In this document: positions 1 to 8,960 of the stretch, piece after piece
Numbering within the stretch: position 1 is the first letter of the stretch
How the letters are laid out: each line of letters starts with the position of its first letter
NCBI RefSeq assembly: GCF_004359215.1
Contig: NC_090625.1
Span: forward strand, 1,063,541-1,091,011
From: Bremia lactucae
Lineage: Eukaryota > Oomycota > Peronosporomycetes > Peronosporales > Peronosporaceae
Reading direction: 5' to 3'
Length of the DNA stretch: 27,471 nt
Made by a program: the position numbers and the translations under genes
The notes under the pieces: generated by a model
Databases searched by the model: none
What the model was told of the DNA's origin: nothing
Seen by the model: only the letters and a program-made list of their open reading frames with translations

Positions 1-668
1 TAAGGTATTTTTATTGTGAGGAGTAGTCTCTCCAGACAAACAAGTGACTAGCGGTTCGGACAAAAGCCACGGCTTCTTCTCAGGGTCAAGATGAGACATT
101 TTATTGTCTACGCTCCCCTGAGTGGTACCCACTGAAGCAGGGGTACCACAAGAACTTTTCTTACGATGGCTTACGCCATCGCCATCACCTAGCACAGAAT
201 TAGGTGCAGGTGACCGTACGGGAGACATAACGGGGATGAGGGATCATCCTCATCGTCGGATCCAATAGACTGTTTACTCGTCTATTAGACTGAGCCCTCT
301 CATTCGAAGGCTCATAGTCAGCCGCCTGACGTATATCAGGCGACTAGTTCTATTCTCCCCGAGTCGGCCATTTTGACCGACTCGCATTCTTAGTCGACCT
401 CCAAAGAGGGGTCGTATTCACGTGGTGAATCATTACGTGCATTCGCAACATCTAGTGTTGTGCGAGTGGAAGATACTACGGCAGACGGAACGTCTGCCGC
501 CAGAGATAACAGTGCGTCACCCGCGGCTGCACGAACCGCAGCCGAAGGCGTAGCACTATCAGCACCCGGCATGGATTTGTTCTTCATGCGATGGAAGTTA
601 AAATGATGGTTCTGACCAATCAACATCATTTTAAAATTAAGTGGACACATAGTAACCACTTCATCCAA
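1..668 (-). pseudogene. Antisense ORF (aORF) of element E0, partial and broken
   Basis: This lies antisense to E0, whose 3' LTR follows on the + strand. The frame opens at ATG 668 (MDEVVTMCPLNF) and runs to a stop after DPSLEVD near 390. An internal Met at 587 (MKNKSM) aligns with the E1 copy start at 1673. After the stop, homology to E1 continues in other frames: an acidic SDDEDD at 243-260 and SSCGTPASVGTTQGS near 85-150. The remainder lies outside the window. The N-terminal part is Ala/Ser/Asp-rich and low complexity. No known domain is recognised and the function is unknown. The same ORF recurs at 1673 and 23396, and a related one at 21897. Confidence is high that this is a copy of that repeat family, lower that it was ever translated from 668 rather than 587. 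Confidence 0.7.
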
Positions 669-692
669 TGACAGTCAGGGTGATTGTCGTTT

Positions 693-705
693 AAGGGAGG
701 GGTGA
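693..705 (+). other. Polypurine tract of E0
   Basis: AAGGGAGGGGTGA sits directly before the TGTAACGGGG start of the 3' LTR. This is the expected position of the plus-strand priming site in an LTR retrotransposon. Nearly the same tract occurs at 1556-1569 (-), 22001-22014 (+) and 23192-23210 (-), each next to an LTR start. Confidence 0.8.
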
Positions 706-1125
706 TGTAACGGGGTATATCGTTACATGAAAATAAATGTTAAAGGTTGTTAATTAATATATTATCTAAAAGATAGATAATTTTGGAGAATATTACTTTT
801 CATAGTAATGTTCAGAATTCTTATCCATAAATAGGTATAGGCCATTATATCTACTTATTCCGCAGACTAATCAGCTGTAAACGTAAACAAAGAGAGAGAC
901 AGATAAGATTTCAATTGCATGTTTACTTTTAGTTTATAATTAAGTTAGCATTAGCAGATAGAAAGAAGAGAAACTCAATTATATTAATACAGTTTTCATT
1001 TAACCCTCTTTAAGGCAGTTGTCTTAAAGAGAAGTCTTCCTCTGCACATACTAGTGCACGTGAAGTGACGTAAGGCACCACTCGCAACTGAAGCAGTGCG
1101 AAGTGGACTTGTACTGCAGTACAAG
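706..1125 (+). repeat. 3' LTR of E0 (LTR family 1), truncated at its 3' end
   Basis: It begins TGTAACGGGG after a PPT and matches, in inverse orientation, the LTRs at 1126-1555 and 12014-12451. It keeps the block with CATAAATAGGTATAGGCC near 826-843. The terminal sequence seen in the 12014 LTR (GTGCCTCGTTACA) is missing. The LTR instead runs into the opposing E1 LTR at a palindrome centred near 1116. The 3' boundary is therefore approximate. Confidence 0.75.
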
Positions 1126-1555
1126 TCGTAAAACTGCATCAGCACAAGTCGTAGTCCTGCATCAGTACAAGTCCACTTCGCACTGCCTCTGTGCGAGTGA
1201 TACTTCGCGTACACTAGTACGTGCAAGGGAAGACTCTCTTTAAAACACTTGCTTTAAGGAGGGTTGATAGATAACTGTATTAATCTAATTATGTTTTTCT
1301 ATCTATTTAATACTTAGTTAATTATAAACTTATCGAAATATGTAATAAAATCTTGTCTGTCTCTCTCTTTGCGCGCGTCCAGCGCTGACTGGATCGCGGA
1401 GAAAGTAGATATAATGGCCTATATCTATAAATGGACAAGCTTTCTGAATATTACTACGTAAAGTAAATATTACTCCAAATATGTTTTATCTTTTAGGTTA
1501 TATATTAATTAACAACCTTTAAGTGTTAATTTCACGAAACGATACACCCCGTTAC
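1126..1555 (-). repeat. 3' LTR of E1 (LTR family 1), truncated at its 3' end
   Basis: Read on the - strand it starts near TAACGGGGTGTATCG and matches the LTR at 12014-12451 along its length with many substitutions and indels (I judge roughly 85% identity by eye). That implies an old insertion, or that the two LTRs belong to different insertions. The leading TG of the LTR appears mutated (GGTAAC at the PPT junction). It faces the E0 LTR tail to tail. Confidence 0.72.
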
Positions 1556-1569
1556 CCCACCCCTCCTTA
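1556..1569 (-). other. Polypurine tract of E1
   Basis: On the - strand TTAAGGAGGGGTGGGG precedes the LTR start. It fixes the E1 gag-pol orientation as - and makes the ORF at 1673-4512 antisense to the element. Confidence 0.7.
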
Positions 1570-1672
1570 AACGAAAATCACTCTGATTATAATTGAATGA
1601 AGTGGTCACTATAAGACCACTTAATTGAAAACGATGTTGATTTGTCAGCACCATCATTTTTGATTGTATCGC

Positions 1673-2743
1673 ATGGTTAACAAGTCCATGCGGTATGCGA
1701 ATAGTGCGGCGCATTCGGCTCCGGTTCATGCAGCCGCTGGCGACGCATTACTGTCTCTTGCGGCAGACGCTTCGTCTGCCAAAGTATCATCTTCTCCCGC
1801 AACACTAGATGTTGCGGATGCACATGGTGATTCACCACGTGTATGGTACCCCCCTTTGGAGGTCGACTACGATTGCGAGTCGGGCGAAATGGCCGACTCA
1901 GGGAGAACAGAACAGTCGCCTGATTATCGTCAGGCGGCTAACTATGAGCTTTTGAATGAGGGGGCTTAATCGGATCGACGGGCTGATTGCGTCCCATTGC
2001 ATGTTTGACTCCGACGATGAGGATGATTTCTCATCGCCAGCACCGTCTCTTGTGCCGTCACCCGCACATATTTCGGTGCGTGGTGATGCCGATCGCATAA
2101 ACCATCGTAATAAAAGTTCTTGTGGTACCCCTGCTTCAGTGGGTACCACTCAGGGGAGCGTAGACAATAAAATGTCTCATCTTGACCCTGAGAAGAAGCC
2201 GTGGCTTTTGCCCGAACCGCTAGTCACTTGCTTGTCTGGAGAGACTACTCCTCACAATAAAAATACCTTATTTGTAGCGACAAAGCTACATGGCCTTGAT
2301 CCCAGCGCGAAAGTTCTTCGCGCTGAAGAAGATTTTTATCTCGATGCTTTTCTTAAGCATCGATGGTTTAGTGGCAACAATAAGCGAGATAAAGTCTCGC
2401 TTATGCAAGCCTGGAGCGCGTTCATTCGCAATGTCAAAGACATTGGACGCGAAGCCTGGCTTCAAAAACTTTATGCGAATCGCGTTAAGTTTGAGAAACG
2501 AACTCCAACCGATGCAAAGTATAAATTGCATCGGTTGTCACGTGAGGCTGGGCTTCCATGCCTCACGTGGGGTGATCCCTGTCCGTGTTGTGTAGACAAC
2601 TCGAAGAGGGTAAAAGGGGATGTCTATTCCCTTTCTTCGCCCTGGGGAAGGGCTCGCATCTCTATTGAGATGCGTGACGCGATTGACGTTTTGCAATCGA
2701 TTTACAAGCGCCAAGGGCGCGTGTTTTCCGATGGGCCTTCTGA
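1673..2743 (+). pseudogene. aORF of E1, N-terminal and central part (frameshifted, cut by gap)
   Basis: The start at ATG 1673 (MVNKSMR) is supported by aligned starts in E0 (MKNKSM, 587) and E3 (MVTNKS, 23396). The first frame runs to a stop at 1967-1969. A shift near 1956-1966 leads into a long second frame. Seen in order: an Ala/Ser-rich N-terminus; DSDDEDD at 2010-2027; LHGLDPS with DAFLKHRW and QAWSAFIRN near 2285-2435; RLSREAG near 2535; GDPCPCC at 2571-2591; EMR and FSDGPS before the gap. The spaced Cys (GLPC then CPCC) could bind a metal. E3 carries the same order at lower identity, so the protein frame was conserved between copies. No family is recognised. A gag-like or nucleic-acid-binding role is only a guess. 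Confidence 0.68.
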
Positions 2744-3443
2744 NNNNNNNNNNNNNNNNNNNNNNNNNNNNNNNNNNNNNNNNNNNNNNNNNNNNNNNNN
2801 NNNNNNNNNNNNNNNNNNNNNNNNNNNNNNNNNNNNNNNNNNNNNNNNNNNNNNNNNNNNNNNNNNNNNNNNNNNNNNNNNNNNNNNNNNNNNNNNNNNN
2901 NNNNNNNNNNNNNNNNNNNNNNNNNNNNNNNNNNNNNNNNNNNNNNNNNNNNNNNNNNNNNNNNNNNNNNNNNNNNNNNNNNNNNNNNNNNNNNNNNNNN
3001 NNNNNNNNNNNNNNNNNNNNNNNNNNNNNNNNNNNNNNNNNNNNNNNNNNNNNNNNNNNNNNNNNNNNNNNNNNNNNNNNNNNNNNNNNNNNNNNNNNNN
3101 NNNNNNNNNNNNNNNNNNNNNNNNNNNNNNNNNNNNNNNNNNNNNNNNNNNNNNNNNNNNNNNNNNNNNNNNNNNNNNNNNNNNNNNNNNNNNNNNNNNN
3201 NNNNNNNNNNNNNNNNNNNNNNNNNNNNNNNNNNNNNNNNNNNNNNNNNNNNNNNNNNNNNNNNNNNNNNNNNNNNNNNNNNNNNNNNNNNNNNNNNNNN
3301 NNNNNNNNNNNNNNNNNNNNNNNNNNNNNNNNNNNNNNNNNNNNNNNNNNNNNNNNNNNNNNNNNNNNNNNNNNNNNNNNNNNNNNNNNNNNNNNNNNNN
3401 NNNNNNNNNNNNNNNNNNNNNNNNNNNNNNNNNNNNNNNNNNN
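2744..3443. other. Assembly gap of 700 N
   Basis: Unresolved bases. Sequence to the left (2264-2743) and right (3444-3910) covers the same part of the aORF, so the gap does not simply hide the next part of the gene. The two flanks are close at first and then differ by several percent, so they may be two copies rather than one. Confidence 0.99.
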
Positions 3444-4512
3444 TTATTTATTGCGACAAAGCTACATGGCCTTGATCCCAGCGCGAAGAACTTTCGCGCT
3501 GAGGAAGATTTTTATCTCGATGCTTTTCTTAAGCATCGATGGTTTAGTGGCAACAATAAGCGAGATAAAGTCTCGCTTATGCAAGCCTGGAGCGCGTTCA
3601 TTCGCAATGTCAAAGACATTGGACGCGAAGCCTGGCTTCAAAGACTTAACGCGAACCGCGTTAAGTTTGACAAACGAACTCCAACCGGTGCGAAGTAAAT
3701 TGCATCAATTGTCACGTGAGGCTGGGCTTCCATGCCTCACGTGGGGTGATCCCTGTCCGTGTTGTGTTGACAACACGAAGATGGTAAAAGGGGATGCCTA
3801 TTCCCTCTCTTCGCCCTAAAGAAGGGCTCGCATATGTATCGAGATGCCCAAAGCGATTGCCGTTTTGCGACCAATTTACAGGCGTCAGAGGCGCGTATTC
3901 CGATGGACCTTCTGATCCATCGGATGGGTCTCGTCATACTGACAGACGAAGCCCTCAACGTGAGCAACTAGCTGGGAACGAGATTTCCAGCTTCATGCGA
4001 AGGTGGATAAACGCGCCAGCGAAGAAGATAACTCGTTCGCGACCCCTTCACATCACGGTGGGTTCGAATACATTCCACAAGAAAACGTTGTCACCGTGGG
4101 AATCCACCAATATTTTTGGTGGAGGAGGAGAAATTAGATCCGAACCGTGTGTGGATCTAGAGTCGACGATCGACAAGCTCTATCGCTACCTCCATGATTT
4201 GGAGGAGGGACTTGAACACGAGCGCGGTAAACGTCACTCGTTGGAGCAGACTGTGCAAGCTCACCATATCGAACGGTTGGAAAACCGTACGAAGAGTGCG
4301 TACTGAATGTTGGAGTTCTTCGTGATGAGCTGTCGCCAGCCCATCGTGTTTTCGAGGATCTTCGGACGCAACATGCGAATCTACAGATTCATAATAGTCT
4401 GATTCGTGATCACAAGAATTGTTTTGGGATTCTTGAAAAGGGTGGTCAGATCCGTCCGTGGAAAGAACCGCGTTCTGATGGTACGGGCGCAGCCAACCAA
4501 CGTAAAACGTAG
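3444..4512 (+). pseudogene. aORF of E1, central and C-terminal part (several frameshifts)
   Basis: It restarts at LFIATKLHGLDPS and repeats the central domain up to CPCC at 3754-3765. A 1-nt change puts a stop at 3696-3698, and a further stop follows AYSLSSP near 3817. The next frame (FSDGPS, 3900 onward) carries GGGGEIRSEP and a heptad-like segment (VDLESTIDKLYRYLHDLEEG) at about 4150-4210, likely a coiled coil. It stops at 4304-4306. A last frame gives GVLRDELSPAHRV, PWKEPRSDGTGAA and a stop at 4510-4512. E3 has a matching end (NWKKPCTNGTGG). From 3885 to 4512 it overlaps the pol tail on the other strand. Clearly inactive here. Confidence 0.66.
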
Positions 4513-4590
4513 GATGCGAACGCATCCTACGTGGCAATTCTATTGTGTACGCATTCGCCTCTGCGATGCAGTACACAAAATGGCCTAATG
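3885..4590 (-). pseudogene. E1 pol C-terminus: post-integrase region and chromodomain
   Basis: Reading on the - strand: NAYTIELPRRMRSHPTFYVG then WLRPYHQ, the conserved chromoviral segment after integrase, at about 4475-4545. A Ser/Asp/His-rich linker follows. A chromodomain lies at about 3900-4110, with RFLVECIRTHRDVKG, RTSYLLRWRVYPPSHE, SQLVAHVEG and QYDETHPMDQKVH. The consensus Y-L-V-R-W-x-G-Y-P-P-S-x-x-S-W-E-P is recognisable although the frame breaks and the W is disturbed. The stop is at 3885-3887. In the family, chromodomains steer integration to modified chromatin. The whole stretch is antisense to the C-terminal part of the aORF. Confidence 0.75.
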
Positions 4591-5690
4591 AACTTTGGTG
4601 GTAGTTTACTGCTAATTCCATTAGTGACTGCATGCCTAGGTAAGTTTACCGTAGAGAGTAGTCCTAAGTCATTAATTCAAAAAAAAAAACATTTGCTCTT
4701 CCATGTCTCCTTAAACTAAAGGATCCATTCAATTGGGTGGGTACGCGTTGATAACGTAAGCCATATACGAAGAACGGTGTATGCGTTGTAGACGCATGCA
4801 CCGAATTGTTGATGGCGAATTCGACCATCGCTAAAAACTCGCTCCAATTCGGATACCATGGAACTTAACCTCAAGTATCACTTCGCGGGCGCAATTTACG
4901 CGTTCCGATTGACCATCTGTCTGTGGATGATCAGAAGTTAACATAATCAGCCGTGTTTCGAGATATCGGAACACGGATTGCCAAAACTCCGCCGTGAATT
5001 GTGGATCTCTATCCGCGACCAGGTCACGGGGTAAACTGTGGAGTTTGAATACCGTGTCGATAAAGACACGGGCACAGCCCGGAGCCGTAATTGACTCTGG
5101 TACTGCAGCAAGATATACCATCTTGCTGAATCTGTCTACAAAAACAGGATTACATTGTTTTTGTGATCGTCTTTGGAAAATCGGAAGACGAAGTCCATAG
5201 ATACGGACTGTTAACACTCTGCCGGAAGTGGTAGAGGTTAAGGAGGTGCACGGGATGAAGGGCTACGCTTCACCCGTTGACATACCTCGCAAGCACAAAT
5301 GTACTTGCGCACGAACTGATACTGGCGAGTCCAGTAAAGTCGCGACTTATTGTGAGGTAAGTCTTCTCACGTCCACGATGCTCAGTTGTCGGTGCATCGT
5401 GACACTCATACGTTATGCGCAAGCGCAAATCCTTGTGAGTTGGGACGATATCACGTGGAGTGTCGCCGGCAATGGCCGTGTAATACAATAAGCCGTTGCG
5501 TGTCGTGTATCGATCGGACGAGATCGATACAAAGCCGGTAAATCTTTAAAAGATTTATCGGATGGAATCATCATATGATCTATTAAACGCACAAGGTCAT
5601 TATCTTCCGCGTAGGCTTTCTTTATGTCATCAAACAAGGTTGATGACGGAACACTCGTAGTGAGTATTGCGACAGTGGGATTTTTTTAAC
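4591..5690 (-). pseudogene. E1 integrase, copy 1
   Basis: Reading on the - strand: NPTVAILTTSVPSSTLFDD; the first half of the HHCC zinc site (ECHDAPTTEHRGREKTYL) then a frameshift through the CxxC part (CEVC is visible in another frame); then the catalytic core at 4831-5217 with D in FVDRFSKM, D in VADRDPQF and E in TDGQSERVN. The last D and E are separated by 35 residues, the D-D35-E spacing of Ty3 integrases. After it come FAINNSVHASTTHTPFF and a stop-broken stretch with a run of A (4680-4690) leading to the chromodomain tail. The catalytic triad is intact but the reading frame is not. A near-identical second copy lies at 7498-8397. Confidence 0.8.
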
Positions 5691-5695
5691 TATGC

Positions 5696-6253
5696 TCTCG
5701 CAATTATACAGAGATGACATTTCATCTCTCTCGTCTCTTGAAATAAGACGAGAGATGGTTATGGAACGCTGATTGTCAGCGTTCGTTTGAAGGTATTAAG
5801 CAAATCTTGATGCAATCGCCCATCTTGGCGATAGCAGATCAAGACAGACCATTTCATGTGGTCTGTGACGCCAGCGATTTCGCAATCAGCTGTGTGTTAA
5901 TGCAATACGATACAGACGGCGCGGAGCGCGTCGTCTGTTACCGATCGCGTCAGCTGCAACTAGCTGAACGCAATTACCCAGTGCATGACAAGGAACTCCT
6001 TGCCATGAAATATGCATTGGCTAAATTTAGGGTCTATCTCCTAGGAGATAGACCGTTCATCGTATATACGGACCATGCGTCATTACGCACGGCCGTAAAT
6101 AGCCCACACCTCTCGCGAAGAATGGCGAGATGGCTATTCTTCTTGCGGAGTATAATTTATCCGTCGAATCTAAACCAGGACGACTTAATGTCGTCGCTGA
6201 TGCGCTATCATGCCGACCCGATTTCGTGCCGGCTGCACATTTCAACTTGTGCA
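5696..6253 (+). pseudogene. E1 RNase H, copy 1, inverted relative to the element
   Basis: + strand: the end of the RT connection (CSRNYTEMTFHLSRLLK, then a stop), NADCQRSFEGIKQ, and a Ty3-type RNase H with the D-E-D catalytic residues visible: CDASDFAISCVL, VHDKELLAMKYA, VYTDHASLR. After a frameshift near 6135, EYNLSVESKPGRLNVVADAL closes the domain and PAAHFN ends it. E1 is a - strand element, so this block is flipped with respect to the integrase on its left and the RT half on its right. The left junction is near 5695, the right near 6253. The unrearranged E3 keeps RNase H on the same strand as integrase, which shows the ancestral order. Confidence 0.8.
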
Positions 6254-6580
6254 AGTACGCCGCTAGCCCAAGGATTTTTTTTCTAAGTCCCTTGACATCG
6301 ACAGAATTGGTCAGTCGGTGATTGCCTTGATCTTTTCGGGTCAGGGCGCACGCCGTTTCTTCCGACGATGCACCTAAGAAGTGGTTTTTCATTGCAGTGA
6401 ATATACACTTCTTAAGATTTGTGTACAACTTGCGCTTTCGCAGAAGTGTAAGAACCTGACGAACGTGACTTTTATGTACCTTCACGTCCGTCTTTCCGTC
6501 CATGGCCCGGCTATGAACGAATATATCGTCAATATAACTCGGTACTAATTCTCGAACCGGGCCATGTAAGGGAGTCAACC
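6254..6580 (-). pseudogene. E1 reverse transcriptase C-terminal half, copy 1
   Basis: - strand: GPVRELVPSYIDDIFVHSRA, holding the YIDD catalytic box (Y-x-D-D), then HKSHVRQVLTLLRKRKLYTN, LKKCIF, a frameshifted LLGCIVGKHGV-like segment, and VDVKGLRK with LGLAAYLHK at the junction. These are the palm and thumb segments of a Ty3 RT. The N-terminal half of the same enzyme lies immediately upstream on the + strand, so the gene is split by an inversion and cannot encode RT. Confidence 0.8.
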
Positions 6581-6816
6581 TCCCCACATAATTCTCCGAC
6601 CTTCTGTGTGCGAAAGGCCACAGGAGGGTGGCAGATAGTGCACGCATTCAACAAACTGAATGCTGCAACGGTACCGGCTCAAACGCCGATACCTAGAAAA
6701 GACGTAATCATAGATGGTATGTCTAAGAGTACGATCTTTTCGTCTATGGATCTGATGGATGGGTTCTATCAAATCCTTATGCGTGAACGGGACATCCCGT
6801 ACACAGCAGTGAGCAC
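6581..6816 (+). pseudogene. E1 reverse transcriptase N-terminal half, copy 1, inverted and cut by gap
   Basis: + strand: SPTFCVRKATGGWQIVHAFN, KLNAATVPAQTPIPRKDVI, SSMDLMDGFYQILM and DIPYTAVS. These are the fingers/palm motifs of a Ty3 RT up to the step before TPSG. The D in SMDL is the first palm aspartate. It is open until the N gap. The companion copy at 9288-9617 continues further and has a stop in GFY*ILM. Confidence 0.8.
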
Positions 6817-7497
6817 NNNNNNNNNNNNNNNNNNNNNNNNNNNNNNNNNNNNNNNNNNNNNNNNNNNNNNNNNNNNNNNNNNNNNNNNNNNNNNNNNNNN
6901 NNNNNNNNNNNNNNNNNNNNNNNNNNNNNNNNNNNNNNNNNNNNNNNNNNNNNNNNNNNNNNNNNNNNNNNNNNNNNNNNNNNNNNNNNNNNNNNNNNNN
7001 NNNNNNNNNNNNNNNNNNNNNNNNNNNNNNNNNNNNNNNNNNNNNNNNNNNNNNNNNNNNNNNNNNNNNNNNNNNNNNNNNNNNNNNNNNNNNNNNNNNN
7101 NNNNNNNNNNNNNNNNNNNNNNNNNNNNNNNNNNNNNNNNNNNNNNNNNNNNNNNNNNNNNNNNNNNNNNNNNNNNNNNNNNNNNNNNNNNNNNNNNNNN
7201 NNNNNNNNNNNNNNNNNNNNNNNNNNNNNNNNNNNNNNNNNNNNNNNNNNNNNNNNNNNNNNNNNNNNNNNNNNNNNNNNNNNNNNNNNNNNNNNNNNNN
7301 NNNNNNNNNNNNNNNNNNNNNNNNNNNNNNNNNNNNNNNNNNNNNNNNNNNNNNNNNNNNNNNNNNNNNNNNNNNNNNNNNNNNNNNNNNNNNNNNNNNN
7401 NNNNNNNNNNNNNNNNNNNNNNNNNNNNNNNNNNNNNNNNNNNNNNNNNNNNNNNNNNNNNNNNNNNNNNNNNNNNNNNNNNNNNNNNNNNNNNNNN
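6817..7497. other. Assembly gap of 681 N
   Basis: Unresolved bases between two almost identical 2-kb units. A join of two overlapping contigs from one locus, or from two alleles, would look like this. So would a true tandem duplication with an unsequenced spacer. Confidence 0.99.
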
Positions 7498-8397
7498 GAC
7501 GCATGCACCGAATTGTTGATGGCGAATTCGACCATCGCTAAAAACTCGCTCCAATTCGGATACCATGGAACTTAACCTCAAGTATCACTTCGCGGGCGCA
7601 ATTTACGCGTTCCGATTGACCATCTGTCTGTGGATGATCAGAAGTTAACATAATCAGCCGTGTTTCGAGATATCGGAACACGGATTGCCAAAACTCCGCC
7701 GTGAATTGTGGATCTCTATCCGCGACCAGGTCACGGGGTAAACTGTGGAGTTTGAATACCGTGTCGATAAAGACACGGGCACAGCCCGGAGCCGTAATTG
7801 ACTCTGGTACTGCAGCAAGATATACCATCTTGCTGAATCTGTCTACAAAAACAGGATTACATTGTTTTTGTGATCGTCTTTGGAAAATCGGAAGACGAAG
7901 TCCATAGATACGGACTGTTAACACTCTGCCGGAAGTGGTAGAGGTTAAGGAGGTGCACGGGATGAAGGGCTACGCTTCACCCGTTGACATACCTCGCAAG
8001 CACAAATGTACTTGCGCACGAACTGATACTGGCGAGTCCAGTAAAGTCGCGACTTATTGTGATGTAAGTCTTCTCACGTCCACGATGCTCAGTTGTCGGT
8101 GCATCGTGACACTCATACGTTATGCGCAAGCGCAAATCCTTGTGAGTTGGGACGATATCACGTGGAGTGTCGCCGGCAATGGCCGTGTAATACAATAAGC
8201 CGTTGCGTGTCGTGTATCGATCGGACGAGATCGATACAAAGCCGGTAAATCTTTAAAAGATTTATCGGATGGAATCATCATATGATCTATTAAACGCACA
8301 AGGTCATTATCTTCCGCGTAGGCTTTCTTTATGTCATCAAACAAGGTTGATGACGGAACACTCGTAGTGAGTATTGCGACAGTGGGATTTTTTTAAC
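7498..8397 (-). pseudogene. E1 integrase, copy 2
   Basis: Same as 4791-5690 with almost no differences (one seen at 8060). The core at 7538-7924 keeps D-D35-E (FVDRFSKM, VADRDPQF, TDGQSERVN), and the zinc-site frameshift is shared. The integrase tail is cut by the gap on the left, so this copy lacks the chromodomain. Confidence 0.8.
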
Positions 8398-8402
8398 TAT
8401 GC

Positions 8403-8960
8403 TCTCGCAATTATACAGAGATGACATTTCATCTCTCTCGTCTCTTGAAATAAGACGAGAGATGGTTATGGAACGCTGATTGTCAGCGTTCGTTTGAAGG
8501 TATTAAGCAAATCTTGATGCAATCGCCCATCTTGGCGATAGCAGATCAAGACAGACCATTTCATGTGGTCTGTGACGCCAGCGATTTCGCAATCGGCTGT
8601 GCGTTAATGCAATACGATACAGACGGCGCGGAGCGCGTCGTCTGTTACCAATCGCGTCAGCTGCAACCAGCTGAACGCAATTACCCAGTGCATGACAAGG
8701 AACTCCTTGCCATGAAATATGCATTGGCTAAATTTAGGGTCTATCTCCTAGGAGATAGACCGTTCATCGTATATACGGACCATGCGTCATTACGCACGGC
8801 CGTAAATAGCCCACACCTCTCGCGAAGAATGGCGAGATGGCTATTCTTCTTGCGGAGTATAATTTATCCGTCGAATCTAAACCAGGACGACTTAATGTCG
8901 TCGCTGATGCGCTATCATGCCGACCCGATTTCGTGCCGGCTGCACATTTCAACTTGTGCA
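8403..8960 (+). pseudogene. E1 RNase H, copy 2, inverted relative to the element
   Basis: Equivalent to 5696-6253. Here CDASDFAIGCALMQ and SRQLQPAERNYPVHDKELLA are closer to the family norm than in copy 1, which has ISCVL and QLQLAERN. The D-E-D residues are present. The same frameshift lies before EYNLSVESKPG, and both inversion junctions are the same. Confidence 0.8.

Larger units (their letters stand above)
4791..6816. repeat. Unit 1 of a 2,026-bp duplication (partner 7498-9523)
   Basis: Every base I compared lines up with 7498-9523 at an offset of 2707. I noted about a dozen substitutions, several of them in the last 100 bp and a few around 5885-5965. The gap 6817-7497 separates the two units. 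The shared inversions in both units show the rearrangement came before the duplication, or that the same locus was assembled twice. Confidence 0.85.

Noticed and set aside
1956..4512. Reading the + strand ORF of E1 as the main gag
   Set aside because: A standard gag with capsid domain and zinc knuckle is present at 10701-11871 next to the PBS, and the PPT and LTR orientation make the 1673-4512 ORF antisense.
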